A stretch of DNA of 64,000 nt from Kovacikia minuta CCNUW1. GTDB lineage: Bacteria > Cyanobacteriota > Cyanobacteriia > Leptolyngbyales > Leptolyngbyaceae. The stretch's first letter is position 1. Each line of letters starts with the position of its first letter. The position numbers were made by a program, and so were the translations under genes. Location: contig NZ_CP083582.1 in NCBI RefSeq assembly GCF_020091585.1, forward strand, positions 6,272,536 to 6,336,535, in the 5' to 3' direction. This document shows positions 31,001 to 37,545 of this stretch, piece after piece. The notes under the pieces are model-generated. The model was given only the letters and a program-made list of their open reading frames with translations. It had not been told where the DNA came from and did no database searches.

Positions 31001-31330
31001 GGAGGACAGGACATCTTCTTTGGAGGTGCCGGGAACGACATCATCCGCACGGGTTCAGGCAATGATTTCATCGATGGTGGTCTGGGAAGCGATACGATTT
31101 ACCTCAGTGGAGGGCAAGATACAATCGCCCTGGCTAAGGGGAACGGGATAGATACCATTTACGGCTACTCCGCCGGATCAACCCGGTTCAAACTGGATGC
31201 AGGATTAAACTACAGTGAATTGTCCATTGTCCAAGATGGCTTGCACACCTTAATCCAAACATCTAGCGAAACCCTGGCATTGCTGGATAGAACTCAAGCA
31301 AATACCCTGAGTTTTAGCAGCTTTATGTAA
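22055..31330 (+). CDS. Giant secreted adhesin: DUF4347, cadherin-like repeats, delta-60 repeats, RTX end
   Basis: A single 3091-residue frame. Residues about 65-215 are a DUF4347 domain (VFDCRVPDLDVLYQAL, LAIVAHGEPGVVQIG, SLYSCEVAKGDRGWQFV). Residues about 222-372 resemble a PPC-like beta domain. Many cadherin/Ig-like repeats follow, marked by VNDAP junctions and LPDWLTFD...TFSGTP motifs (about 375-930 and 1320-2900). Seven delta-60 repeats lie between them at about 931-1317 (RYN.NGTIDTSFG.NG). The end has RTX-type calcium-binding nonapeptides (GNGGQDIFFGGAGNDII) and no N-terminal signal peptide, which fits type I secretion with a C-terminal signal. Role: probably cell-surface adhesion or matrix. 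Residues about 29-63 are encoded by a dispersed repeat. A strong terminator follows. Confidence 0.92.
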   Translation: MTVSTLAAVQSIAGSNLLLHQLIDSGSLLEGRYRVARNRVSGEDTQQKLGNLQKKPGFCDDVLVVFDCRVPDLDVLYQALVPGAIACTLDAKTDPLEAITQWLSDTGATRLAIVAHGEPGVVQIGANPLTLAQLQAQSALLQEWGVEEISLYSCEVAKGDRGWQFVQQLSALTRAGVSAASFKVGNSILGGSWDLDVATGTITSFPTFLLEVLANYQSVLAPSNDNFANRIALNGINVSTTGTNVEATGESGELNHAGVSGDDYTITRTGTFSYRYNYGEQGNLSSVWYSWTAPTSGYTTIDTNGSSLDTTLGVYSGSSVGSLSLLASNDNWNGSSSQVSFYAVAGTTYQIAVDGYYNRTGSFALNINGNDPPVAVSDTFTVLEDSTLNVSAPGLLANDSDPDGTSPYWSYYYWPTNGTIANAQGNGSFTYTPPSNFYGSDSFQYQISDGYATSNFAPVTINVTPVNDMPFFTKGTNLTVNEDAGAQSVFYWATGISPGAYNEWNQSLTFLTSSDNTALFSVQPSISSNGTLIYTPAINAYGSATITVQLKDSGGTSNGGIDTSTAQTFTITVNSVNDAPIVVNTIASQSTTEDTFFNFTVPIDTFTDVDGDSLSYTASLSNGNALPTWLSFNPITRTFSGTPTNDNVGSLNLRVTATDTSGASASSTFDVAIANVNDAPSFTGNAPLAAIVEDTMNSAGQSIASLFTGLVTDPDAGASLKGAIIFGDPANATTQGRWQFSTTNGSSWFNVADSGSPFALSATALVRFVPVANYNGTPPGLVVRALDNTFSGNFSSGGIYYSVNTQTVGGTSPISANTATINTSVTSVNDAPTVTGTLAGQKVLQDFPFSFTVPANTFSDADLGDTLTYSATLSNGNFLPSWLTFNPTTRTFSGTPAAGDLGNLALQVIATDSTGASTSTPFALAVAVPKPGDLDPSFGGSGKVIGDVGIITSVLVQPDGKVVMSGRKQNSSTGDDFLLTRYNADGTVDGTFGSNGSVSTHVSFDEIGRSVVLQADGKLLVAGTTAGNFAVIRYNSNGAIDTSFGSNGIVTTDFGRSDEGYKVLVQPDGKVIVSGTIYNSSNNYDFGLVRYNSDGTIDTTFGTNGRVNTHIISDEYGYSAAIQSDGKVLVTGTSDGRLALVRYNPNGTLDSSFGTNGVARTNLGGINNGRDLVIQPDGKILVAGDSTSGSFSNFAVVRYNANGTIDTSFGSSGVVVTDFSNSEDYVTGIVLQANGKFVVSGFNRVNFSTADFALVRYNSNGTIDTSFGDGGKVVTDLGSDDYALDVALQTNGAIVAAGYSFSNGTAKVALARYLGDPPNQAPTNISLSNSTIAENSANGAIVGTLATTDPDASDTHTYTLLNNAGGRFALNGSQIVVADGSLLDFEAANSHTIRVRATDNNGLSVEKDVAIALTNRNEAPVVGSSLMAPFLYEDSPFSFTLPDGTFNDPEGDSLTYTATRADGAPLPDWLTFDAATRTFSGTPPQDAGMPSITVTASDGQFSTSTTFPISVVNVNDAPQLVNEIADQTIAENSSFTLLFSDYFSDPDSGLFYTATLENGDPLPDWLTFTGGSIVGTPGYSNAGTFNIKVTAADSQYAVSDVFTLTITNVNQAPVVGNAIANQTAIEDAPFSFTIPTNAFTDVDGDALAYTASLADGSGLPDWLSFNSTTGTFSGTPDDPDLSTLNIKVTATDPSGIAASQVFQVSVASTDDPTVITAPTQQTIDEDTSLIFSSATGNAITLSDVDAGNSLLQVSLMITGNSGFGGAGSFSLGDTSGLSYVSEDGRSFRGTLAAINAALEGLNYYPSGDYNGTANLQVMVSNPTTGAASSKIIPILVNPVNDAPILHLGIAPTVTEDEPFSFSFSQASDPDDRFYGTIPITYSARLADGSDLPDWISFDPSTRTFSGTPTNGNLSTLDIEVTASDGEAFSSEVFTLAITNVNDAPALTGTSANLVGTEDTTYTFTATSLLQGFTDAENDPLSITNLTATNGSLIAHGDGTYSFTPNANFNGTVNLNYQVSDGKGGVTAASQHLAIAAVNDPVTGTPTAILTSGTEDTAYTITAARLLQGFSDVDITTSGQILSIANLTANHGSLTLNPDGSSWTLTPTANFNGMLTLTYEVTDNNGSSLIGQTRSFNLAAANDAPVAVGNATLAAVNEDTLAPGGATVSSLFAGTFSDAADQVTGGTNANSFAGIALVANSASAAQGVWQYSSNNGSSWVNLPPNLTNSNAFSLAPTTLLRFRPNANFSGTPGTLSARLIENTTSITNAAIINVSTNGGSSAYSANTVELTTTITPINDAPTLNSIGVRPLTAINEDSTINPGTLVSTFLGTSIVDADAGALRGIAVTGLTGDSNGTWQYSNNGSNWINFGNVSAASALLLGSNTLVRFNPALNYNGSVSLTYRAWDQTTGTIGDHIDPGAGGDSTAFSTAIATSNLTINSVNDAPALTGTKATLSTGFEDTAYTINAADLLIGFSDVEGDALAVTNLGATNGTLSAYNATTRTWSFTPVANFNGTVNLNYTIGDGKGGNLAATQSFVVAPVNDAPILNPVNVRSFNPINEDPATNVGMLVANFLGSAVSDLDAGALRGIAITGLTGDSNGSWQYSNDGSNWISFGTVSATSALLLGGNALVRFNPGLNYNGSVGLTYRAWDQTSGIAGSQVDTSTTGGSTAFSTAIATSNLTINPVNDAPMNTAPTTQTVNEDMVLVFSQATGNAISVSDVDAGNNGIRVNLSITSGVLQLGNSTGLGSITGNGTANLTITGTLANLNTALDGLQFTPLANFNGSSTLTINTNDLGFSGNGGGLGDRDTIAITVNPINDAPVNTLPTTPLSVSQGSFLVFSNSNRISISDVDANNAIEQVTLSATYGSLDIGNISGLTTFAGNNTGNLSLQGTVAGLNAALSTLRFTPDAQATIAGVVNLAISTSDLGNTGSNGAQIDTDILSIAVNPANPLLGTINSDTLTGSNLSNFIQGFEGDDLINGNGGQDIFFGGAGNDIIRTGSGNDFIDGGLGSDTIYLSGGQDTIALAKGNGIDTIYGYSAGSTRFKLDAGLNYSELSIVQDGLHTLIQTSSETLALLDRTQANTLSFSSFM
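22139..22244 (-). repeat. Family A palindromic repeat inside the adhesin coding sequence
   Basis: A full-length copy of the A repeat in reverse orientation, bounded by CTAG at both ends. It has both cores (AGAAACCGGGTTTCT and AGAAACCCGGTTTCT), the ACAGAA/TTCTGT words and the outer arm GGTACAG. It is translated in frame as part of the N-terminal region just before the DUF4347 domain (reading RNRVSGED...QKKPGF). Confidence 0.85.
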
Positions 31331-31347
31331 CACAGAATCTCGCAAGG

Positions 31348-31386
31348 AGGATCTTTTGAAGGTGCATTGTGCCTTCAAAAGATCCT
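31348..31386 (+). terminator. Hairpin terminator after the adhesin gene
   Basis: A perfect 15-bp stem (AGGATCTTTTGAAGG at 31348-31362 with its complement at 31372-31386) and a 9-base loop, followed by TTTTG. It lies 18 bp after the adhesin stop codon. Confidence 0.85.
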
Positions 31387-31457
31387 TTTGAAACAATAGC
31401 CCTTTTGCAATTTCCAAGCCATTTACTAAAATCAATTCCGTGTCATGCATATCAGGA

Positions 31458-31631
31458 TCAGGCAACCGATTGAATAGTGCCCTGGCACAAAGCATCAATC
31501 AACTGATCGATCGCCGCAATCGACTGTTCATCCATGGGGCAAGATGCTAACAACCGCTGCATTTGCCGCTCAGTTCGCATGGGCAGCACACCTGTTTGTA
31601 GCACTTCTTGAATCATTTCAACCAGTTTCAT
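31458..31631 (-). CDS. Small conserved-looking cyanobacterial protein, 57 aa
   Basis: A short frame starting MKLVEMIQEVLQTGVLPMRT, with later DEQSIAAIDQLIDALCQGTI. The pattern (a starting MKL-EMI helix, a middle segment with RQ and LL, and an acidic helix before a final G-x-I) resembles small cyanobacterial proteins of unknown function of about 60 residues, often annotated only as hypothetical. It is mostly helical with no membrane segment. It stands alone, convergent with the adhesin gene and separated from it by the terminator. Function is unknown, and the call rests on pattern and codon character only. Confidence 0.55.
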   Translation of the reverse strand: MKLVEMIQEVLQTGVLPMRTERQMQRLLASCPMDEQSIAAIDQLIDALCQGTIQSVA

Positions 31632-32280
31632 ACCTGTTCTTGCACCAGAAACGATAGAACTACCGAGATTTGATCAAAGACCTCCGCCTATCCCTAATCA
31701 GGCACCTGGAACGCTGGTACAGAAACCGGGCTTCTTCTGGGAGATGCTCAAGTTTCGTTGAATATCCTCAGCAGCAACCCGGTTTCTCGAAATGCTGTAC
31801 CGATGCTCTAGAGCAGCCGATCAACGTAAGTGGAACTCGATGACTCTACTATCGGTTGTTTCAAGTTTTGCTCCAGTGACTGCGAGGGAAGGAATCGGGT
31901 GATTATTCCGCTGCATTTGAGTGATGAGCCTGGCAGTCTGGAGGTGACTCATCCAGACACCGTTGAGTGACAGGCATCACTTTAATAATTCGGCACAAGG
32001 AGGTGCCCAACACCTGGAGCAGGTAGGCTGACACGGAGACGCGAGGCAGGAATTCCTATTGCTTGAATGCCAGGGGTGCGACAGCGGGTGGACGATCGCG
32101 TCTGGGTTGCATCGAAGATCGACATGCCCCCGTCCTGAGCGGTTGGATAACGACTGGGAGGAGATCCAGCGGTGTGGCGATCGCGATCAAATAAAAAAAT
32201 AAGGCACGATCGAAGCCAGATCTAAAAAGACATGGAACAATGTCAGGTGGTTAATTGATTTTCCCTGCTCGTCTTTGTGG
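31632..32280. other. Spacer: A-type repeat, then a GC-rich stem-loop-rich stretch
   Basis: 31711-31811 is an A-type repeat. About 31900-32190 has no credible reading frame but several small stem-loops in a row: CTGGA/TCCAG near 31940, AGTGA/TCACT near 31970, AGGTG/CACCT near 32005 and GGCA/TGCC near 32050-32070. It could be a structured RNA or the remnant of a mobile-element end. Identity is not recognised. Confidence 0.35.
31711..31811. repeat. Dispersed palindromic repeat, family A
   Basis: About 101 bp with GGTACAGAAACCGGGCTTCT and ACCCGGTTTCTCGAAATGC, then GTACCGATGCTCTAG. It is slightly diverged from the other copies (CAGCAGCAACCCGG in the second core). Confidence 0.85.
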
Positions 32281-33093
32281 ATGATTTCTATGGATTGGCT
32301 ATCGTTACCCAGCTTGCTGGAGTCATCAAATTTTCTGCTAGCACAAACCCCACTCCCCTCTCCCAGCCCGTCATCGGGTTCCACTGTCGCAGCAGACGTG
32401 GAACTGCTAAAGAGTCAGTTGGAGTTCATGAAATGGATGAACACGGCTTTCCTGGGGTTTCTGGCATTTTTAGGCGGGTTGCTAACCTGGTTTTTTAAAA
32501 GCAATTTGGAAGATGCTAAAAAGATGGCACGGGAAATGGTGCGGCAGGAGTTGACGAATCATTTAGCCCCGTTAGTTGAAGCCGAAGCTCGACATGTGAT
32601 GCGAACACTACAGGTCGAACAGGTTGTGGGCGATACCGTGGTGGACTATTACAGAGTGGCAGATGCAGGAGAACCCCTGGAGTATTTTTTGTTAAAAGGA
32701 CGAGGCTTTTTAGATGTACGCTTCTGGAAAGAATCGTACCAGCCGAGAGAACGGTTAGGCAGTGTGTTAGTCATTGATTTCGTCAACTCAGAAGTACTCA
32801 ATATCCCCGAATTAACCAGCCAGGATGCTGAAGTTAGGCGACAGGCTTATCAACAGCGTGATGAACTGGTTACTCGAAAGATTCAGAATTTGATTGAATT
32901 GCGAATTGGTAGTCCAATTATGGTGATCTATATTCGACCGGGCATTGGACGGATTGAAGCCGTTGATAATATCACCCAAAACTTTCCAGAAGTGAAATAT
33001 TACGCATCAGCGAACACCCCCGTTACCCTCATGGGCATCGTTGTCGATTCTGCATACGTTGCCTATGGCGATCGCAAAACACGCCATCTTTAA
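32281..33093 (+). CDS. Uncharacterised single-pass membrane protein
   Basis: About 270 residues. A proline- and serine-rich N-terminal stretch (TPLPSPSPSSGS) precedes one transmembrane helix (WMNTAFLGFLAFLGGLLTWFF, about residues 53-73). A charged helical segment follows (NLEDAKKMAREMVRQELTNH) and then an alpha/beta domain with RLGSVLVIDFVNSEVLNIPE and SPIMVIYIRPGIGRIEAV. I do not recognise the family. ATG 32281 is used; TTG 32275 and ATG 32290 are possible alternatives, and no clear ribosome-binding site decides. It lies 136 bp before comM on the same strand. Confidence 0.7.
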   Translation: MISMDWLSLPSLLESSNFLLAQTPLPSPSPSSGSTVAADVELLKSQLEFMKWMNTAFLGFLAFLGGLLTWFFKSNLEDAKKMAREMVRQELTNHLAPLVEAEARHVMRTLQVEQVVGDTVVDYYRVADAGEPLEYFLLKGRGFLDVRFWKESYQPRERLGSVLVIDFVNSEVLNIPELTSQDAEVRRQAYQQRDELVTRKIQNLIELRIGSPIMVIYIRPGIGRIEAVDNITQNFPEVKYYASANTPVTLMGIVVDSAYVAYGDRKTRHL

Positions 33094-33229
33094 CATCGAA
33101 CCATCTACAGACTGTTGGTTATCAAACATGCGTCTGGCGATCGTTCGGAAAAAAAGGATTGTGGTAGTGGGCGTTGGAATGGGATGGGATTTTGGGCATC
33201 CTATGGATTGCAGCGATCGCAAGAAAAAC

Positions 33230-34756
33230 ATGCTTTCAAGGGTCTGGAGTGCATCACTGGTTGGAATTGATGCGGTAAAAGTTGGGGTTGAAGTTGATAT
33301 TGCGGGTGGGCTACCGGGCATTATTGTCGTTGGTCTGCCGTCGCAGGAAGTTCAGGAATCGAAAGAGCGGGTGCGGACAGCACTGAAGAATGCAGGCTAT
33401 GCCTTTCCCATGCGAAAAATTGTGGTCAACCTGACGCCCGCAGATTTGCGCAAAGAAGGACCTTGTTTTGATTTGCCCATCAGTGTTGGGATTCTGGCTG
33501 CATCAGAGCAAGCTAACACCGACTTATTAGACGACTATTTGTTCCTGGGTGAGGTGTCACTGGATGGCACATTGCGTCCGGTGGCAGGGGTACTGGCGAT
33601 CGCAGCTGCCGCCAGGCGGATGGGGATCTCTGGTCTGGTTGTGCCTGCCGACAATGCCCGTGAAGCTGCGGTGGTCAAAGGGTTAAAAGTATTTGGCTTC
33701 AAGCATTTATCCGAGGTGGGTGAATTTCTCAGTGCTTTTGAAACGTTCCACCCCACGCAAATTAATGGATTAGAGGAGCTAGAAAAAACACGCTTTACTG
33801 GGCATGATTTACGGGATGTAAAAGGACAGTCCCATGCCCGCCGTGCCCTGGAAATTGCCGCTGCGGGCGGACATAATCTTGTATTCGTCGGTCCCCCAGG
33901 TAGCGGCAAAACCATGCTTGCCCGCAGGCTACCGTCGATTCTGCCCCCACTCACCTTCGAGGAAGCCCTGGAAGTTACCCAGATCCATTCCGTTGCCGGA
34001 TTGCTCAAAGATAAGGGGGCGCTGGTGGCGATCCGCCCGTTTCGGGCACCCCACCACTCCGCATCTGGCCCATCACTGGTGGGGGGTGGCAGTTTCCCCA
34101 GACCCGGTGAAATTTCTCTCGCCCATAGAGGGGTATTGTTTTTGGATGAATTAACGGAATTTAAGCGCGATGTGCTGGAGTTTCTGCGTCAACCGCTGGA
34201 AGACGGGTATGTCACCATCTCGCGTACTCGTCAGACCGTTATCTTCCCAGCCCAGTTTACACTAGTTGCCAGCACTAACCCCTGCCCTTGTGGTTATTTT
34301 GGCGATATGGTGCAGCCCTGTACCTGTTCCCCCAGAGCCAGAGAGCAATATTGGGCAAGGCTATCGGGTCCACTCATGGATCGAATTGATTTGCAGGTTG
34401 GGGTCAATCGGCTGAAGCCGGAAGAAATTACCCAACAACCAACGGGCGAGGATTCTGAGCCTGTGAGGGAGAGGGTTCAGGCTGCTCGCGATCGCGCCAG
34501 TGCCCGCTTTAAAGACACGCCCCTGCGGTGCAATGCGGAGTTGAAGAGTGCCCATCTGCGCCAATGGTGCAAGCTGGATGATGCCAGCCGCAACCTATTG
34601 GAAGGGGCGATTCGCAAATTAGGGCTGTCGGTACGGGCGAGCGATCGCATTCTCAAAGTTGCCCGCACGATCGCAGACCTGGCAGGGGATGAAAACCTGC
34701 AAACCCACCATGTCGCCGAAGCAATTCAGTACCGCACAATTGATAGGATGCAGTGA
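33230..34756 (+). CDS. comM: Mg-chelatase-like AAA+ ATPase, ComM/YifB family
   Basis: A 508-residue protein, the usual size for the family. The N-terminal ChlI-like domain begins MLSRVWSASLVGIDAV and includes GLPGIIVVGLP. The AAA+ core has Walker A GPPGSGKTMLARRLP, Walker B GVLFLDELTEF, the arginine-rich SRTRQTVIFPAQF and the zinc-like cysteine cluster NPCPCGYFG...PCTCSPR. The C-terminal lid ends VAEAIQYRTIDR. In transformable bacteria ComM is a hexameric helicase that drives branch migration of incoming DNA during natural transformation. The frame is open upstream to 33041, but homology starts at ATG 33230. Confidence 0.93.
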   Translation: MLSRVWSASLVGIDAVKVGVEVDIAGGLPGIIVVGLPSQEVQESKERVRTALKNAGYAFPMRKIVVNLTPADLRKEGPCFDLPISVGILAASEQANTDLLDDYLFLGEVSLDGTLRPVAGVLAIAAAARRMGISGLVVPADNAREAAVVKGLKVFGFKHLSEVGEFLSAFETFHPTQINGLEELEKTRFTGHDLRDVKGQSHARRALEIAAAGGHNLVFVGPPGSGKTMLARRLPSILPPLTFEEALEVTQIHSVAGLLKDKGALVAIRPFRAPHHSASGPSLVGGGSFPRPGEISLAHRGVLFLDELTEFKRDVLEFLRQPLEDGYVTISRTRQTVIFPAQFTLVASTNPCPCGYFGDMVQPCTCSPRAREQYWARLSGPLMDRIDLQVGVNRLKPEEITQQPTGEDSEPVRERVQAARDRASARFKDTPLRCNAELKSAHLRQWCKLDDASRNLLEGAIRKLGLSVRASDRILKVARTIADLAGDENLQTHHVAEAIQYRTIDRMQ

Positions 34757-34893
34757 GGGAGAAGGAGAGGCTAAAGGCTAAAAAAGTGAGGAATGAGGGA
34801 TGAGGACTTTTTAGAGAGTAGGGGAACAAAGGAATGCTTAATGACCAATCACCAACTTAAAACTCAAAACTTAAAACTCAAAACTCTCCTATA
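34757..34893. repeat. Spacer with 14-bp-period tandem repeat
   Basis: From about 34856 the sequence repeats AACTTAAAACTCAA with a 14-bp (2 x 7) period about twice. The repeat ends at the TA target of the IS630 element. No gene is seen. Confidence 0.65.
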
Positions 34894-36015
34894 AGTAGGA
34901 GGGTGAAATTAAGTGTAAGATAAAGCGTTCGCTAAAATCGCCTATCATGCCCGCCCCTTTACGCATTCATTTGACCGCTGAGGAAGACCGAACCTTAACA
35001 GAACTGCGACTGGCTCAGAACCTGCCCCAGCGCACTCGTGACCGCGCCCACATGTTGCGGCTGAACGCTCAGGGATGGAACGTGCCAGCGATTGCGGACG
35101 TGTTCGAGTGCCATCCTCATACGGTCAGAGCGACGCTGCGACGCTGGGAAGAAAAGGGTTTAGGTGGACTCTGGGAAGCTCCAGGACGGGGTGCAAAACC
35201 AAAGTGGCACGCCTCAGACTTGGACTATCTGACAGAGTGTTTGGAGCACGAACCCCGAACCTACAACAGTTTGCAATTAGCCAAAAAGCTGAAACAAGAG
35301 CGCTCCGTCGATTTAAGTAGTGACCGACTCCGCCGACTCCTCAAAAAAAAAACTACCGATGGAAACGCACCCGACAGAGTCATCGTAAAAAACAAGACCC
35401 CCTGCAAAAGGCGCGCAAGCAGGCAGACTTAGAGACCTTAGAGCTAGCCGCACAAGCGGGGCACATTGAACTCAAGTATCTCGATGAAGCAGGGTTCTGC
35501 CTCTGGAGCCCAGTCAGCTACAGCTATAGTCGGGTGGGCGTACAAAAACGGATGGAACAAACACTCAAGCGCTATGGCAACCGGATTAGCATTTTGGGTC
35601 TGTGGCAACCGGGAGAGCGGTTTGAGTATGCCTTAGTGCAAGGCGGATTCAAGGGCAAAAGCTACATTAAGGTGATGGATTGGATGGCAGACAAAGCCGC
35701 TCAAACCTTGGCACAAACAGGTCGCATCACAGTAGTGGTGCAGGATAATGGCTCTCTCCATACCAGTCAACTGGTGCGGCAACAGTGGTCACGGTGGCAG
35801 GAGCAAGGATTATTCTTTTTCTTTTTGCCGCCCTACTGTTCAGAGATGAATCCGATTGAAACCCAGTGGCATCAACTGAAATGTCATGAGATTGCAGGAC
35901 AGATGTTTGATAACGAGTACGATTTAGCAATGGCTGTCATGAATGGAATGACAGCTCGTAGCCAAGCAGGTGATTATGCACTGGAGCGTTTTATATTTAA
36001 TTGCACCTAGCTACT
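34894..36015 (+). mobile_element. IS630-family insertion sequence
   Basis: A 1122-bp element flanked by the TA dinucleotide (34892-34893 and 36016-36017), the target duplicated by this family. The imperfect inverted ends are AGTAGGAGGGTGAAATTAA and, on the complementary strand at the right, AGTAGCTAGGTGCAATTAA. The insertion supplies the present stop codon of the receiver gene on the minus strand. Confidence 0.88.
34947..36010 (+). CDS. IS630-family transposase, two frames joined by -1 shift
   Basis: The first frame (34947-35432) encodes a helix-turn-helix region ([20 protein letters not shown]). The second frame (open upstream of its ATG at 35534, to 36010) encodes the DDE domain: Asp in [14 protein letters not shown], Asp in [12 protein letters not shown] and Glu in [13 protein letters not shown]. 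They join by a -1 slip on the run of ten A at 35343-35352, giving ...[17 protein letters not shown], about 354 residues in all. Slippage on A-runs is common in IS630/Tc1-type elements, so the transposase is probably functional. Confidence 0.87.
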
Positions 36016-36420
36016 TACCAGTGATAAAGCCTTCGCGGTCATTGATTGAACCTGGGCTTGCAGTTCATCCAGTTCGAAGGGGCGCGTTAAATAGGCATCA
36101 ATTCCAGGATTTAAGCTGCGGATTTGCTCAATGGTTTGATTCTTTGACGACATCAAAATCACCGGCAGCATTTTTGTTTGAGGGTTTTCTCGCAGGTTCT
36201 GTAAAAACAAATACCCATCCATCTGTATCGGTCCATCGTTGCAAAAGATAACCAGATCGGGAGTTTCGCCCTGCAAAAACACCAGTGCATCTTCTCCATC
36301 CTTGGTCGAGATCACTTCGTATCCACAGGATTCCAAATAAGACAGAATTAGGTAAATGGTGTAAATTTCATCTCCCACCAGTAATAGTCGCATGCGTTTT
36401 GCCTGTGTTTCGCCTTTCAT
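36007..36420 (-). CDS. Single-domain receiver protein with degenerate active site
   Basis: A CheY-like receiver of about 130 residues. The start is ATG 36420 or ATG 36393 ([15 protein letters not shown]); neither has a clear ribosome-binding site. The acidic pair is present (VGDE). At the phospho-acceptor site the usual V-I-L-D reads [14 protein letters not shown], so the Asp is displaced or missing, and the conserved KP near the end is RP ([11 protein letters not shown]). It may act without phosphorylation. The last residues and stop (SLVSS, stop) come from the adjacent IS630 end, so the original C-terminus is lost or slightly altered. No kinase gene is adjacent. Confidence 0.72.
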   Translation of the reverse strand: MKGETQAKRMRLLLVGDEIYTIYLILSYLESCGYEVISTKDGEDALVFLQGETPDLVIFCNDGPIQMDGYLFLQNLRENPQTKMLPVILMSSKNQTIEQIRSLNPGIDAYLTRPFELDELQAQVQSMTAKALSLVSS

Positions 36421-36456
36421 AAAGATTCTCGCTCGACTGCGATCGCCAGGCACCAA

Positions 36457-36856
36457 CTTTGGTCTCGCCCGTTCACACCTGGATACTGTATTTATTCACC
36501 AAATCTTGACCGGATGCGACAGCATAATTACTAAAAAGTTCTTGATTGGTTCATAGTGTTCTCTCCGTAAGTATCACTAGATCGGCAGCATCCGTGTGCT
36601 AAGTTTGCTGGTGTCGTTGATACAGCAAATCTGATTCGATCGGAGAATTATGAATTATGTTTTTTTAGTGGGGTAAGGGGTAAAGGGAAAAGGGAAAGGG
36701 AAATCAACGGTTGCTTATTGGGCATTGGTTGGTGGAGACTGTAACTGCCTCCTAACCCCTATCCGCTATCTCCGTGTTCTTAGTATTCCTGCATCTCCTG
36801 ATCATCTTTCATTCTTTATCCTTCCCTGACACCTACTATCTTCCCCCCTGCTATCC
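36457..36856. other. Spacer without recognised gene
   Basis: About 400 bp between divergent genes. It contains a purine-rich low-complexity run (GGGGTAAGGGGTAAAGGGAAAAGG region, 36670-36700) and pyrimidine-rich sequence. It must hold the promoters of both flanking genes, but no specific element can be identified. Confidence 0.5.
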
Positions 36857-37288
36857 ATGACTTCAACTGCAACGGAAACAACTGTCTACCTGGCTGTCAA
36901 TGGGACGTTGATGCGAGGGCTGGAGTTGAATGCCAATATGGAACTGGTGGGAGCCAATTTTGTCCGGGAGGCCTTTACTGAACCGGCTTACCGGCTCTGG
37001 TCAATCAACGATCGCCATCCTGCTATGATGCGGGTTCCCCAGGGTGGAGCCGCCATTGCGGTCGAAATCTGGGCGGTGCCTGCTCACAGAATGGGGTTTC
37101 TGTTGTTGCTGGAACCACCCGGTCTTTGCATTGGTAAGGTTCGCCTTGGCGATGGGGAGGAAGTGCTGGGGGTACTGGGGGAAGCCTTTTTATGTGAGGG
37201 CAAAAAAGAGATTACGCAATGGGGCGGATGGCGGGCCTATATTGCCGATTTGGCAAACCAGAGACAGACGGAAAGGGAGCGAGTATGA
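36857..37288 (+). CDS. Stand-alone allophanate-hydrolase C-terminal-like protein (AtzF_C)
   Basis: A 143-residue protein matching the C-terminal domain of allophanate hydrolase, a gamma-glutamylcyclotransferase-like fold, rather than the amidase part. Recognisable motifs are LAVNGTLMRGLELN at the start, GGAAIAVEIWAVP in the middle, GLCIGKVRLGDGEEVLGVLGE, and the closing GGWRAYIADL. Its stop overlaps the next start (ATGA), so it is translationally coupled to the AtzG-like gene, and the amidase AtzE follows. The substrate is probably a small amide or urea-derived compound; a role in capping the amidase complex is inference. Confidence 0.82.
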   Translation: MTSTATETTVYLAVNGTLMRGLELNANMELVGANFVREAFTEPAYRLWSINDRHPAMMRVPQGGAAIAVEIWAVPAHRMGFLLLLEPPGLCIGKVRLGDGEEVLGVLGEAFLCEGKKEITQWGGWRAYIADLANQRQTERERV

Positions 37289-37473
37289 CACAACAGCCGA
37301 TTGATCCGACAGCGTATATTGACCAGGCAGTCGCGGTCTTAGGTCTGCCCTTGCAGCCAGAGCACAAACCCGGGGTGGTTGAGAATTTTGTCCGAATTAT
37401 GGCGATCGCCCAACTGGTGAATGAATTCCCGCTGCCCGAAGAAACCGAAGCCGGACCTATCTTTGAACCCTAA
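37285..37473 (+). CDS. atzG: AtzG-like small subunit (DUF4089)
   Basis: A 62-residue protein of the DUF4089 family: ID..AYIDQAVAVLGLPLQPEHKPGV, then VVENFVRIMAIAQLVNEFPL and a short acidic tail ending P-x-F-x-P. In the biuret/cyanuric acid pathway AtzG forms a heterotetramer with AtzE and is needed for 1-carboxybiuret hydrolysis. The start is the ATG within ATGA that overlaps the previous gene. It is followed by the AtzE gene after a 14-bp-period repeat. Confidence 0.82.
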   Translation: MTQQPIDPTAYIDQAVAVLGLPLQPEHKPGVVENFVRIMAIAQLVNEFPLPEETEAGPIFEP

Positions 37474-37545
37474 TCTTCGAACCCTAATCTTCGAACCCTA
37501 ATCTTCGAATCCTGATATTTGCACCCTGATATTTGCACCATGACC
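37468..37545. repeat. 14-bp-period tandem repeat between atzG and atzE
   Basis: AACCCTAATCTTCG is repeated about three times and followed by CTGATATTTGCACC twice, an unbroken 14-bp (2 x 7) period. The last copy contains the ATG of atzE, so the repeat replaces the normal ribosome-binding region of that gene. Confidence 0.85.
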
